Assembly: GCA_039881145.1 (NCBI GenBank)
Contig: JAYKKI010000006.1
Span: 10,610,501-10,674,500 of the forward strand
Source: Druceiella hillmani
Lineage: Eukaryota > Arthropoda > Insecta > Lepidoptera > Hepialidae
Direction: 5' to 3'
Length of the DNA: 64,000 nucleotides
In this document: in pieces, positions 35,431-46,860 of the stretch
Numbering within the stretch: the first letter of the stretch is position 1
How the letters are laid out: every line of letters starts with the position of its first letter
Notes under the pieces: generated by a model
Seen by the model: only the letters and a program-made list of their open reading frames with translations
Database searches by the model: none
What the model was told of the DNA's origin: nothing
Made by a program: the position numbers and the translations under genes

Positions 35431-36860
35431 TATTTCAATATTTCGACTATATTCTACAAATATTTTAAACACATTACCACGACGACTCTAAACCGTCCGA
35501 TATCAAATATGGACAAATCTTATTTACTAAATTTACTAAATAAATAACAATATCAAAGTAGCTATCTAGGTATACATAAAATGAAATTCTACAATAGCAA
35601 GAGTGTATTTATTTACATAATATTGTTGTAAAAAAAGGTTATTATTAGGTCAATTCAATTATATACTTGCATAATATAATCTCGACTTGTTTTCCTGTTC
35701 GATTCGCGAATTCAGAATCAATATTGCGGAATATTTGAGTATATCACGACCAGCGCATTATTTTAACTCGTTAAATTTGTTTGTATGCACCGTGTAATTT
35801 AGCAGCAATAAGCCCGCCATGTGTATCAACTAGATACATTAAAGCACATCAATAAACAAATAAATAAATTATCTGTTGTATCAGTTTTCTTATTGTTTCG
35901 CAATAATTTGCTCAAAGCATTGATAAAGTGCCATAAGTACAAATGTGGCTCTTTGGACTGGAAATGATACATAGCGGGAAAATAAAAATATACTCAATTA
36001 TTGAATGGTTTTAAAAATTAATATTAAAGACAAAATCAATATCCTGTTCCACGTAACATCAGAAATACGACTGAAGAAATTTTTGTTTTACTTGAGACTA
36101 AAAAGACATTCTTTTCAATGACACGAGCAAAAGGAACTTCGTAACTTCAGAGTTCAAACTCTGAAAATGCTTTACCACTGCGACAATTATTCATTTGCAG
36201 AAACGACGAAGTAAAGATAAACACTTTCACTTTTTTGACTTATTCTAATTTCGTATCAATTAGAAAAAAACTAACAATGTTTATTTTTCCAGGTTTCGAC
36301 AACTCATCTACTACCCAAATTCCAAGTCTCAAATTCTTAACTCTACTATAAATACCCATGTAACTTGATTACATAACCGCGCAAAAGGTCCCCCATAAAA
36401 GGTTCCAACGTGAATTATTGTTATGTCCTTATTAAAGAAAAGCCAAAATAAACAGCTTATGGAAATATTATCTGCTTCTTATCTGTATGTCTGTTTGAGC
36501 CACGTAAAAACAAGTAAAAACAATTGAACGATATTTGTTGGAAGTTTTCACTGTAACGAGCTGACATAGGCGATTTAAACTGCCAACCAGCAATGTCAAG
36601 AAACCGAGTTACGAAACAAACACTTCAGAAGGTCGGCAAGCGCCTGAACTAATCGTATTAACAAAACAATCGTACGCTCGCAACACAAAAGTATAATGGC
36701 TCTCTGTATCGATTATATAGCCTTCAAGTCGTTGCTTAAACAAAAAAGTCCTTCACGAGAAGAGTTTTGTCACATCCTGGAATTTAGGCGAGCACAACTG
36801 CGGGGAAAGCTAGTTGTTTTTTTTTAATTTACTAGAATAGAAACTAATGAACATTATACT
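35431..36860. other. AT-rich noncoding DNA
   Basis: No gene or clear repeat seen. Confidence 0.5.
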
Positions 36861-37080
36861 TATATCAAAATATTAAAAGTTTTGTCGAAGAATTCGGAAA
36901 AATAGTTGAAACGATTTAAATGTTTCCATTATTATATCAAAATATTAAAAGTTTTGTTGAAGAATTCAGAAAAAATAGTTGAAACGATTTAAATGTTTTC
37001 TTTATTATATCAAAATATTAAAAGTTTTGTTGAAGAATTCAGAAAAAATAGTTTAAAAACAATTTAAATGTTTCCTTTAT
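36861..37080. repeat. 73-bp tandem repeat, three copies
   Basis: Units beginning TATATCAAAATATTAAAAG start at 36,861, 36,934 and 37,007. Each contains AGAATTC and GATTTAAATGTTT. Confidence 0.9.
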
Positions 37081-38309
37081 AGCAACCCACATAACTTTTA
37101 ATTAATTCTGAACCTGCTAGCTATGGATTTTGGAAGATTACAATGCCTTTTCGATAGTTCAAACTCTTGCTTTATTTCAAGATTGTCACTAACCGAGAGT
37201 TAACAGTTCATATTGAATATGTATTTTAACTGATTATATTTGGTCATGTTGGTTTTTTAGTTAAATTTTTGCAATTGTATTGTTGTCTTTATAAATACAC
37301 TCAAGGCATTAACACCACGCTCTAATTAACAAAGCCATTTTTATGTAAAATGCAAACAACAAATTAATATATAATTTTGCAATATTTTCAATTCATTGGT
37401 GCTTTTTAATTCAATCTAATGCAATAATTAACACATACAAATTCCAAAAATACTATCAGTGATACAAATCACCACATGAATACGTGATTATTTACGTAAC
37501 GCTTGCTAATTAATGAACATACATACAAATGTAGGGTTGTCACAAGGACATTTTCAACGATACTGTTTCTCCAAAAAATACTTAATAAAATATAAGCAAA
37601 CGTACCATATTAGGTAATACACATAGGAGGTTAGCTCCTACCGAAGCCAAATAAGCAGTGAGTTATTTTATATGGAGTGGTGCTCCAAAAATATGAACTA
37701 AATAACTATACAGAGTTATCAAAATCAAATTATTTCATACAGTTCACTCTATGTTGTTTGTAAAACCCATCAATAGGGATGGTTACTGCTTATTTTTCCT
37801 ACCAGGTGGCACATTATCGACACGGCCATTATCAAACGTCACTGTATAGAATTTAGTCTGTTTCTACACTCCGTGCACTTCGTAGCTTCTATAAACCTTC
37901 ATTAAATATTATTTTATGGATATTTCCAATTGAATACATGCTTCAACAATATATTTTATCGTTTATTTCTCAAAAATACAAAAGAAATATAGAAAATATT
38001 GCGAGGATTCGTAGTATTCTGACTGAAAGAAGCCGTGTCGCCTCAGACGCCGTCTACAAAAATTTTGCGTGACCGTCTCCATTTGATAAATCACACGAGC
38101 TTTACTGAACATTGATTTTTCAAATAAACAAATGCCATCTATTTCCCGATATATTATTTTTCTATACCCACTATCACATGCCAGCTATGCTGTTAGCGTC
38201 TTAAGAGGGACCAAAACATACCCACATCATAAAAGTGAAGAGATAAATGCAAAGCAAATTTAATAATTAAACCTGTGAACCACGAGTAGAACGCGCATTA
38301 CGAGGGTTG
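37081..38309. other. AT-rich noncoding DNA
   Basis: About 37,625-37,800 has inverted phrases (AAATAAGCAGT / ACTGCTTATTT) that could bound a small foldback element. No ORF. Confidence 0.4.
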
Positions 38310-38311
38310 TA

Positions 38312-39617
38312 CAGGTGTCCAGTGGCAGATTTCAAAGTTTGAACAAACAGTTTCTGAACGCAACACATAAGAGGGGCGCTGGGGGCGTCCGTTAGAAGCG
38401 CAAGCGGTGCGGATGTTTTAGTAGCCATGGAACAGTGGAGTGGAGAGCACCGCGCTTTTGCCATCGAGGCGTACATTTCTAGTGGATTTTCGCTGTCTGT
38501 AGCACGCCGTCGATTTAATAATCGTTACAGTATTCGTCGATTACGTGATGGACCATCGATCAACCTCATTCAGTCATGGGTAGCAAGGTTCAGAGCTACA
38601 GGATCAACATTAAATAGGCCCAAGCCAGGACCTACACCATTGGTAGCCACGGATGAAAATGTCGAGGTTGTTATGGTTTCTGTCGTTGAAAATCCCCGTT
38701 TATCACTGCGTACACGTTCATCGATATTGGGAATTCCGAAATCAACTTTACAGGTAATAATGCGAAAAAAGCTCAAGTTCCATCCATATAAAATTCAAAT
38801 TGTTCAAGATTTACACGATTCTGACTTTGAATTAAGAAAAACTTACGCGGAGGTGATGTTGTTGAGATTTCGTACTGCTACCCGGATGGGCAACATATTC
38901 TTTAGTGACGAAGCTCACTTTCACATTGGAGGATATGTGAATAAGCAGAACTTTCGTTACTGGGATGTCCACAACCCAAGACAAATGCATCAAGAGCCTT
39001 TACATAAGCCTAAAGTAACAGTCTGATGTGCCATGTCTGCATCTGCAATCATAGGGCCTTATTTCTTTGAAAATCAACGTGGCCAAACTGTAACTGTGAA
39101 TTCGGAGAGATATGCCCAGATGTTAAATGATTTTTTCATAAAAGAACTACAGAATAGTCCATCCTTCAACCAAAACACATGGTTCCAGCAGGACGGGGCC
39201 ACAGCTCACACTGCTAATGTTCCATGAATGCAGTGCGGCAGTTATTTCCAGAAAAAAACTTATCCCGAAACGGTACCGTACCGTGGCCACCTAGGTCACC
39301 CGATTTAAGCCCATGTGACTTTTTCTTATGGGGATACTTAAAATCCGTTGTTTACAAAACAAATCCGAGCACTGTGACACAACTTAAAGAAAACATTCGA
39401 GCCGAAGTCAGCAGTCGCTCTGCAAACGCGTTTTTGAAAACATGCACGCTAGACTCGAAGAGTGTGTCAGACTCGATGGCCGCCATTTGGAAAACGTAGT
39501 TTTTAAAAAATGAAATCCGCATTTTTTGTTATAAAGTTAAAATAAACCTACTTTGTATTAGAGGTGTAGTTTTTTTTACAATTTTTCAAAGATTGAAATC
39601 TGCCACTAGACAACCTG
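38312..39617 (+). mobile_element. Mariner-superfamily element, DD41D type, 1,306 bp
   Basis: The element is flanked by TA on both sides (38,310-38,311 and 39,618-39,619). Terminal inverted repeats of about 30 bp start CAGGTGTCCAGTGGCAGATT on the left and CAGGTTGTCTAGTGGCAGAT on the right, differing by one indel and a few substitutions. The length of 1.3 kb is normal for a mariner. Between the ends lies one transposase frame with two inactivating lesions. Complete ends plus few lesions mean a fairly recent insertion. Confidence 0.85.
38427..39499 (+). pseudogene. Mariner-like transposase, DD41D, broken by a stop and a frameshift
   Basis: A cut-and-paste transposase of the Tc1/mariner superfamily. 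The start ATG at 38,427 lies about 115 bp inside the left terminal repeat. Residues 1-60 and about 75-115 form two helix-turn-helix regions (IEAYISSGFSLSVARRRF; LGIPKSTLQVIMRKK). Catalytic aspartates are visible: SDEAHF (codon at 38,907, residue 161), QQDGATAH (codon at 39,192) and PDLSPCDFFLWG (codon at 39,317). The first two are 94 residues apart. The second and third are 41 apart once a single missing base is allowed for, hence DD41D, as in rosa-type mariners. Codon 200 is a TGA (39,024-39,026) where the family has a tryptophan before CAM. A one-base loss lies around 39,207-39,226. The frame ends at 39,499. Confidence 0.85.
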
Positions 39618-39691
39618 TATATATACTATATCTTTTACAAGGCAAAAAACAAACAAACTATAAAAATGTATAATTACAAATAGAATTATAA

Positions 39692-39757
39692 ATATTGATT
39701 TTTGGATTTTTCTATTACTGTAGTATAAGTAATGGGAAAAATCCAAAAAATCAATAT
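39692..39757. repeat. 66-bp near-perfect hairpin
   Basis: The left arm ATATTGATTTTTGGATTTTT pairs with the right arm ending ATCCAAAAAATCAATAT with one bulged A. The inner ATTACT / AGTAAT pair extends the stem, leaving an 8-base loop. It lies 75 bp past the mariner end. It has pre-miRNA-like dimensions but could also be a small foldback element. Confidence 0.7.
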
Positions 39758-39959
39758 AAGGGAATCTTGAAATGAGGCGCATTATGCCGCCTTTCTAAAT
39801 AGTAGGTCGACTGGAAGTACCCTATAGGTTTTGATGATCAGTGAGTAAAAGAATTGTATGAATAAAAAAATACGCTTTAAAGGCCATACCTTTTGTTGCA
39901 TGAATCAAAAAAATATAATAAAAAAACGTAAATTTACAGTAATGTCAGGATATAGGACG

Positions 39960-40105
39960 TGGTATACGATATTAATTACACCTTGATATCTCGAGCCGTT
40001 TTTGAGGACAAGTATTTTGTGCGATAGACGGAAGAACGGACAACCAAGCGATCCTACAAGGTTTTTTTTTCATTTTAGGGGACGGGACTTTAAAAAATAA
40101 AATTT
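39960..40105 (+). repeat. Dispersed repeat, family C, fragment
   Basis: Contains CGAGCCGTTTTTGAGGACAAG, AGACGGAAGAACGGACAACC and GCGATCCTACAAGG before a T-run and GGGACGGGACTTTAAAAA, in the order of the family's 3-prime part. Confidence 0.45.
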
Positions 40106-40160
40106 TATAAACAATGAAATAAAAAGATATAACATTTATTAATTGTGACTACGCCTAAAT

Positions 40161-40635
40161 TACTCTCTACTGTAGTACGACTTCTCTAAAGCAGTTTTTT
40201 TAACTACAATTTTTCTACTAGCAATTATTACTCTCTACTGTAGTACGACTTCTCTAAAGCAGTTTTTTTAACTACAATTTTTCTACTAGCAATTATTACT
40301 CTCTACTGTAGTACGACTTTTCTAAAGCAGTTTTTTTAAATATAATTTTTCTACTGGCAATTATTACTCTACTGTAGTACGACTTCTCTAAAGCAAGCTT
40401 ATTTAACTATAATTTTTATACTGGCAATTATTACTCTCTACTGTAGTACGACTTCTCTAAAGCAGTTTTTTTAATTATACTTTTTCTACTGGCAATTATT
40501 ACTCTCTACTGTAGTACGACTTCTCTATAACAGCTTTTTAACTATAATTTTTCTACTGGCAATTATTACTCTCTACTGTAGTACGACTTCTCTAAACCAG
40601 CTTATTTAACTATAATTTTTTCTACTGGCAATTGA
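40161..40635. repeat. 68-bp tandem repeat, seven copies
   Basis: Units begin TACTCTCTACTGTAGTACGA at 40,161, 40,229, 40,297, 40,365, 40,432, 40,500 and 40,567. Each has a T-run and a TTTTTCTACT-GCAATTAT tail. CTACTGTAGTA inside every unit is a small palindrome. Confidence 0.95.
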
Positions 40636-41704
40636 CAATGATGTTAAGCAATCCAAGTAACAATCGTAACCTTACGTTTTGGAAAATCACTTTTCTCTAT
40701 ATTTGCTAAAAGTGTATATACCTCTAGTCGATTCACAATGTTACATGAAACATTTAATGGAGCTAAAAATAGAAACAGGCAAAATTTTCATAATCAAAAC
40801 GGACAACCCTGTCCACGCGTCAATTGCACGTCGACGCGGGTCGTTAAAGGAAAGCGACAACAGTCGTATCAGCGTCGGCTCTTACCACCGACCGTATCTC
40901 GAGATAACACCGACTGCATTGCATATAAAACGCTCATATAATCTTATCTGCAACCGAGCAAAAATAAACTAATAAACTTGTTAGGCAAGGCTGTGTCACT
41001 TCGCCGTACGTGTTCGAACTGTAGTAAAAATCCCGGACACAAGCAGCAAAGTCTGAGAATCTAGAAAAGAAATAACAAATTTGTGACAACAAACCATGCT
41101 TCGCATGTATTTTAATATTCCGTGTAAAATAGCAAACCACTTGTCCGTATAACCGTGGCATAACACTCGGAACTATTAAAGTGATTAGGCTGAAATGTTT
41201 TAAAATTAGATTTTCAGATAAATGCAAAAAGATTTGTTGATGAGGTCAATAACCTCATAAAACTGACTGCATAAAACAGATTAACGGTTAAAGAAGCTGC
41301 AGATTACAAGTAAAGAACTACAGACTAAAGGTAAAGAGCCACGTACGACAAAAAAAAATGTGTTAGGAAAAACTAATTCTTTAAATTTTGATTGCCATAC
41401 TTTCAGAGAAAAGTGTATTTTCTCATAATTGTACACAATCGTAGGTGTGTGTTTTATTATAAGGTAGTGCCCCAGCCTCGAGTTTTGACAATACAAACTA
41501 CAACTCGGGTAATTTTACAAGTAATTAATGTTTAATATAGCTTTTTGAAAAAAGGATATCTTCCTCTAAACATTTCATATTTTAATATTTTGAAATCTAT
41601 GTATTAATACGTGAAGATAAAGCTTTGTACCCCTTTTTACGCATATTGCCCGCACGGAGGTGTGTAAGATTTGGCATAGTTAAAGTTTATATGGAGAAGG
41701 AGTG
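40636..41704. other. Noncoding DNA
   Basis: Overlapping ORFs on both strands (40,679-40,972 plus; 40,934-41,227 minus, each 97 codons) are unrecognised. About 40,800-40,930 is more GC-balanced. No splice or promoter support. Confidence 0.4.
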
Positions 41705-41768
<64 letters not shown>

Positions 41769-41931
41769 GTATATATGTATATATGTATATATGTATATAT
41801 GTATATATGTATATATGTATATATGTATATATGTATATATGTATATATGTATATATGTATATATGTATATATGTATATATGTATATATGTATATATGTAT
41901 ATATGTATATATGTATATATGTATATATGTA

Positions 41932-42009
<78 letters not shown>

Positions 42010-42078
42010 CATATATATATACATATATACATATATACATATATACATATATACATATATATATACATATATATATAT

Positions 42079-42121
<43 letters not shown>
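41705..42121. repeat. (TA)n, (TATATG)n and (TATATAC)n compound microsatellite
   Basis: TA repeats to about 41,762, perfect TATATG hexamers to about 41,941, TA repeats to about 41,992, mixed TATATAC/CATATA units to about 42,085, then TA repeats to 42,121. TATATG and CATATA are reverse complements, so the two halves can pair into one long hairpin. All overlapping YIYI-type ORFs are artefacts. Confidence 0.95.
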
Positions 42122-42126
<5 letters not shown>

Positions 42127-43329
42127 TGTTACAAATACATTAAATTATATATTACAAATACATTAAAAGATTCATTGTTTACGTTCATACTGTTAATGTC
42201 AAAAACATAATAGTCTGTGGTCAAACAGTCGCACAGAGTAGAGATTGTCGCCAAAGGATTTTATAATGTCAGATTGGCTGAACGAGTTTCATGCTGTGAA
42301 TTGTGTATTTCAAATGTTCCTTTTTCAATACTCTGTGGAGTGTACGTCAAGGCAAAAAGCGTTCATTTTATATTTTGTGTATTAGATGTAATTTTTTATA
42401 TATTAGTGAAATACATCTTGCTTAATACACACCTGTTGCAAAGGGAAAAATTTATCAGCTTGCTTAATATTCACCTGTTGTAAAAGAAAATTTTGTAGCA
42501 GCAATCTTAATTGACTTACTCTCATCTACCTATTAGTGTTTTCAACAAAGTGAGCTAGTAAGCATAAATAAATAACGGTGGAATTTCGACCACTAGAATC
42601 TATTATCATCCACATAAAATGATACGTGTCTCTGTCCTTTGGCGTGTATGTATCTACGAATTAAGACATTCTATGTGCCATTTTGATGGTTTCATCATTT
42701 TGCCGATTCTTTTTTCTATCGATCGGCTAACTATTAGAATAGAAACCCATTGATTTTCACAATGGTTTGTCAAATAGATTTGTCAACTTTTTCTACAAAA
42801 CTCCCCTTTTTCGCGCTCAGCGATTGTTCTTGGCCTCTGTTATTTTTCCAAACGATTTAATTTCATTTACTTACGAATAAAGCACTATTTTTAATGAAAA
42901 ATCACCTTTCTTTAAATTTAACTATCCTGTATAACTGTACCAAATTTGATGTAGAAGCCTTTTATGCAAAATCAGTGAGACTATTAATAACTTAAGAAAT
43001 CTCTGCACTGGAGAAACAGATTTTTGTTTTATAATCCAGTCTATGAGCTGCTATTTACTGCGAACGTGCGACAAATTTCACTGATTACAATTTATTGGAC
43101 CATAGAGTGATGAAAAGCCATTGCACCCAAAAGTCCACAAGAAACAGAATTCAATAAGGCGGAGAAAAAATATCGTATGAAAAGAATTATAAAATCAGTA
43201 TTGGACATAAAACATGGAATACCAGCTATTATATATGTATATAACAAAATGAATAGTAAGAAATATGCATATCACGATAATATTTTAAGGATGAGCAATG
43301 CGATTCTCTAATAACAATTTTCATCATTT
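42122..43329. other. AT-rich noncoding DNA
   Basis: A 20-bp direct duplication (ATATTACAAATACATTAAA-like) near 42,123-42,165 follows the microsatellite. An 88-codon ORF at 42,217-42,483 is unrecognised. Confidence 0.45.
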
Positions 43330-43500
43330 CGCAAAGTACTAACACTCATTCCCTCCCACATCCAATCCCTATGAGCTCAGCGCTGAATCACAGCCACAGA
43401 CTGACTCACGCCTGGAATAAGCCGCCCCTCCCCCACCCGGCTCGTCGACCGCCCAATGGGGGAGTGGGGATAAAAGAGGAGAGGAGAGGTAAAGGGTATT
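43330..43500. promoter_or_regulatory. GC-rich promoter-like patch
   Basis: Contains a GCCCCTCCCCCACCC GC-box-like tract, a CCAAT motif in GCCCAATGGG, a GGGGATAAAAGAGG element and a purine-only run GAGGAGAGGAGAGG. The order CCAAT then ATAAAA within 30 bp is promoter-like on the plus strand. No initiator or ORF follows. Confidence 0.3.
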
Positions 43501-44254
43501 TCGGGATCGATGAGAAGGATACAGGGTGACCATCAACTTTTCTCCCATCTACTTTCAATAATGAATCATTAACATCACCTCATTTATTTAAAAGGAGATA
43601 AAAGCGCTGCACTTGAATCGTAGAAGGACCTATGCCAATCATTCCTATTCTTAAATGAAATAAATCAAAGTCTTAAAACGCGTTCTAGCCTGATCAGCAA
43701 CTTCGTTCTATCATCTTTCTGGTACACCGGAATATTATCCAACAAACTGTTACGTGATTTGGGCTAAATTATTCAACCTACAATCCCTCACGTAATTATT
43801 TTAGCGGCATATACTTATTGTTCCTTAATATCACATAAAAATACTTTTCTTTAATTGTTATATTTTTGTCTCGCGCGCTATCTATTAAATGTTATCTCAT
43901 AATAAACATCCATTATGACGTGTCACTCGTGAGTCACGTACCTATTAGAAATTCCGACCATTGTGTGATTTTTATCACATAATGTTTTTGGAATAATCAA
44001 ATATATCAACACCTAATAAAGAGCTAAAAGACAGTACATAAAACTATAACGAGCTTAATGAAACATATATTATATTTTGAAAAATGACTAAGACGTTGAA
44101 TACATTTGAAATTGACAGTATGGTGTATAGTGTCAAAGTATAAGTCTACCTATAAATGTAATATGCTCAGCGAAATTATATATACAATGTGTGTTGACGA
44201 AAGAAGTCATATAGTTTGGAGAAAGAAAGGTATTTATACGGTTATAATCTATTT

Positions 44255-44400
44255 TTAGGGTTCTGCACCTCAAAAAGGGAAACGGACACGTACGATGACT
44301 CACACATCCGTCTGATACAGCCTTTTTTTCTCAGAAACCGCTTTAAGTAAAAGATTGAAATTTTAAATAGTAATAAAGCATATTAGCCCGCGTATAGCTA
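44255..44400 (-). repeat. Dispersed repeat, family C, copy 3
   Basis: Starts AGGGTTCTGCACCTCAAAAAGGG, then GACTCACACATCCGTCTG, TCTCAGAAACCGCTTTAAG and GAAATTTTAAATAGTAATA. It matches 56,195-56,345 in order and orientation and lies opposite to 4,681 and 25,900. It runs directly into a family B copy. Confidence 0.55.
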
Positions 44401-44424
44401 ACACTCAAAACAACCCTACTATTG

Positions 44425-44595
44425 AATATATTTGGGGTTAATTTTGTAGAAATTAATTATTCACAACTAAATGAAACTAAGTGATGTAGTATTATTTCTA
44501 CTTTCTTTAAATTCTTTACCACGACCTAGGTTTCGTTGTATTACAACATCTTCAGGTGGGCTATTAGCAAAGATGTCCTTGCTAATAACGTTTAC
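44425..44595 (+). repeat. Dispersed repeat, family B, copy 2
   Basis: Shares AATGAAACTA-GTGATGTAGT, ATTTCTACTTTCTTTAA, TTTCGTTGTATTACAACATC and TTCAGGTGGGCTATTAGCAA with 54,238-54,396. A minus-strand ORF of 74 codons overlaps by chance. Confidence 0.8.
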
Positions 44596-44829
44596 GATTC
44601 TCATCAAGTAAACACGTTTCACTTCAAAAATATAAGGAAAAAGATAGCGTAAAAGGGTTTTAACGATTTGATCAATTCGCAAATTAGACAATATTAATGT
44701 AAAAGCTAAACGAGACCAACCTTCGTACCTAGTATTTTTATCATTATTAAAATAACCTCCGACTGAACTCCACGAACTAATACCAACACCGCTTAGGGAA
44801 ACAGTCGCTCATATCCTATTTCTCAAATG

Positions 44830-44960
44830 GCGAACTGTTGCCATTCTTTGACCCTTTCCACAACTTATGGCCGCGACGCGCGATCTGAAAGACTGTCACC
44901 CTAACGGGGCGCAACGGCCGTTGCGTTACGGCGGCCATGACGCCTATTATGAGAAGAGAC
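44830..44960. promoter_or_regulatory. GC-rich patch with a 16-bp perfect palindrome
   Basis: GC-rich block with CGCAACGGCCGTTGCG at 44,910-44,925, a perfect 16-bp palindrome, and GGCCGCGACGCGCG upstream. It may be regulatory or a 5-prime exon; no direction is assigned. Confidence 0.25.
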
Positions 44961-46110
44961 ATTCAGACGAGACGTATATGTATTATTAGTGTTGTGTTAA
45001 ATATAGAATGCTGATGGACGGACTGCATTTCAAGATCTCGAGTGCGGGTCGAAACATCTATCACTGGAATGTGGCAGACGAGAAATTAACAGTTGAAGTA
45101 TTATTACAGCTGAAACTAATTTATTTTTGAAAAATTAAACGACGAATGAGAAAAATACAGCTCAGTGACAAAACAGAATTAGATGACTGTATTTTATTAA
45201 CATTGAACGAAAAGCAAACAGTATGCGAAAAGCTGTGGGAATACGATGACAACAATTACGTATGAAAGTGAATCAAAGGTTGTTTAAACAATAGATGAAA
45301 AAAAGGAATACGAATTATTTCAAAAAGGAAATTACCAAAAAATAATTTAAGAAAAATGATAAAAAATCGAGCTAATTCGTATTAGTACAGAAACTAAAAA
45401 TACATCACATTCATATTTTAATATCTTTAACTTGACAACAGAACGACAATGATAATTCAAAGAAAATCAAAACCTTATGACGAAGTGCGTGTTGGAACAT
45501 GCCTAACAGATAAGAAACGGATATTTATAGATAATGAAACAAAAAAATCGACATTTTTTAATCCACCCCCTTAAACTCACATAATTTAGATCAAAGAAAA
45601 CTTAGAGGATGGTGACATGATGATGGTGGTTTTTTTTTAAATATTAGACACGATTTGGTTAAGGAGCGGTAGGCGTTAGAGATTACGAGAGGAATTTTTC
45701 CCTTTTAAAACAATTATAGAGAACGAATTCTTGATGATAGGATCCAGCTGATCCAAAAATGTTGCAGTTGTGGACAAAGAAAGGAAAGAGTTTAGCGAAA
45801 AGGAGACTGAGCCGATTTTCAAGAGCTGGAGAAAGAGCACACAAGTTATTGAATCGATTTACAAGATAGATTAAACAGTATTGAATGTTCAAAATGTAGG
45901 AAAGAAGCGTAAATGTTATGCAAATGGCGTCGATCACATACTTACCAACCTAAATTAATTTATATTAAGCTTAAAATACGCCGTTAATAATATCAGCAAT
46001 TATATTTAACTAGTATCAATTAGCTATTATAACTAGTACCACTACCACATTTCCTCCAGGTATCGTTCCACATGAAAAAAGGACACCAATATGTTAAGAA
46101 ATTCTTTAGT
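44961..46110. other. AT-rich noncoding DNA
   Basis: An 84-codon minus-strand ORF (45,683-45,937) is unrecognised and lacks support. Confidence 0.45.
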
Positions 46111-46114
46111 TCGA

Positions 46115-46240
46115 TACTTGAAACCGCTATTGTCCCTTATAAGATCACTCGCGAATCCGTCTCTCACAATCGTTCTTCTCAGAAACCACTTGACGTAGGA
46201 ACTTAGTATACCAGTAAAGCATACTAATCTGCACTTATCT
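46115..46240. repeat. Dispersed repeat, family C, fragment
   Basis: Contains CCCTTATAAGATCACTCGCG, CCGTCTCTCAC and TTCTCAGAAACCACTTGACG, matching the middle of the family. Confidence 0.4.
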
Positions 46241-46394
46241 CAATTGGAAATATTCAAAAATATTTATATGGAAATTTTATGGCAAGGAAGAAGGGCAAAG
46301 TAAATACTCCAATCAAAACAACTGAACATAAAATTGGGATTTTTAAAAGCCTACGCAAAGGTTGTAGAAAAACTATAACGATAATTCTGTCTAA

Positions 46395-46860
46395 TCATTG
46401 TGATGATGATTCAATATCATCATTATCAGTCCATTACTGAACACAGGCCTCCCCCAGAGACTCCCACAAAGATCAATCCCGCACTGCCTTCATCCAACGG
46501 CTTCTCGCAAACTTTATCAGGTCATCTGTCGACCTAGCGAGGGGCCGTCCCACTCTGTATCTTCCGGCACGTTGTCATCACTTTCTTCCCCAGTGAGTGT
46601 CGTTTCTGCGCGCTATATGACCTGCCCATTCCCACTTCAGTCTGCCAATCCTACAAGCTATTTCGAAGTTCTCTTACGGATCTCCTCATTACTGATCATA
46701 TCTCGTAGGGAAACCCAGAGCATAGCCCTTTCCATAACTCACAGAGTGACTTGGAGTGTTTATACGATGCTCACAGTAAGCTGCCACGTCGCACTTCCAT
46801 GTCATCACTGGCAACACATATTGGTTGAGGACTTTCATCTTCAACCACTGGAATATTTTG
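46395..46860 (-). pseudogene. Decayed non-LTR retrotransposon C-terminus with GATGAT tail (RTE-like)
   Basis: On the minus strand, frames in succession give NQYVLPVMTW, MERAMLWVSLRDMISNEEIR, IACRIGRLKWEWAGHIARRN, RVGRPLARSTDDLIKFARS-RWMKA and SLWESLGEA. These are, in order, the conserved tail of a lepidopteran endonuclease/reverse-transcriptase LINE, with the LKW-x-WAGHIAR block and the final LWRSLGEA-like block intact enough to recognise. An in-frame stop sits between VRD and SLWESL, and at least two frameshifts occur upstream. The plus-strand text near 46,395-46,430 (TCATCATTATCA) is the ATGATGATG-type 3-prime tail such elements carry. I attribute it to the RTE clade from memory. The 131-codon plus-strand ORF here is its shadow. 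Confidence 0.8.

Noticed and set aside
39033..39499. Two separate small genes downstream of the 199-codon transposase ORF
   Set aside because: They are the continuation of the same transposase after an in-frame TGA and a one-base frameshift.
41625..42210. Six overlapping long ORFs on both strands made of Y-I-C-V repeats
   Set aside because: They are translations of the TA/TATATG microsatellite, open in several frames because the repeats contain no stops.
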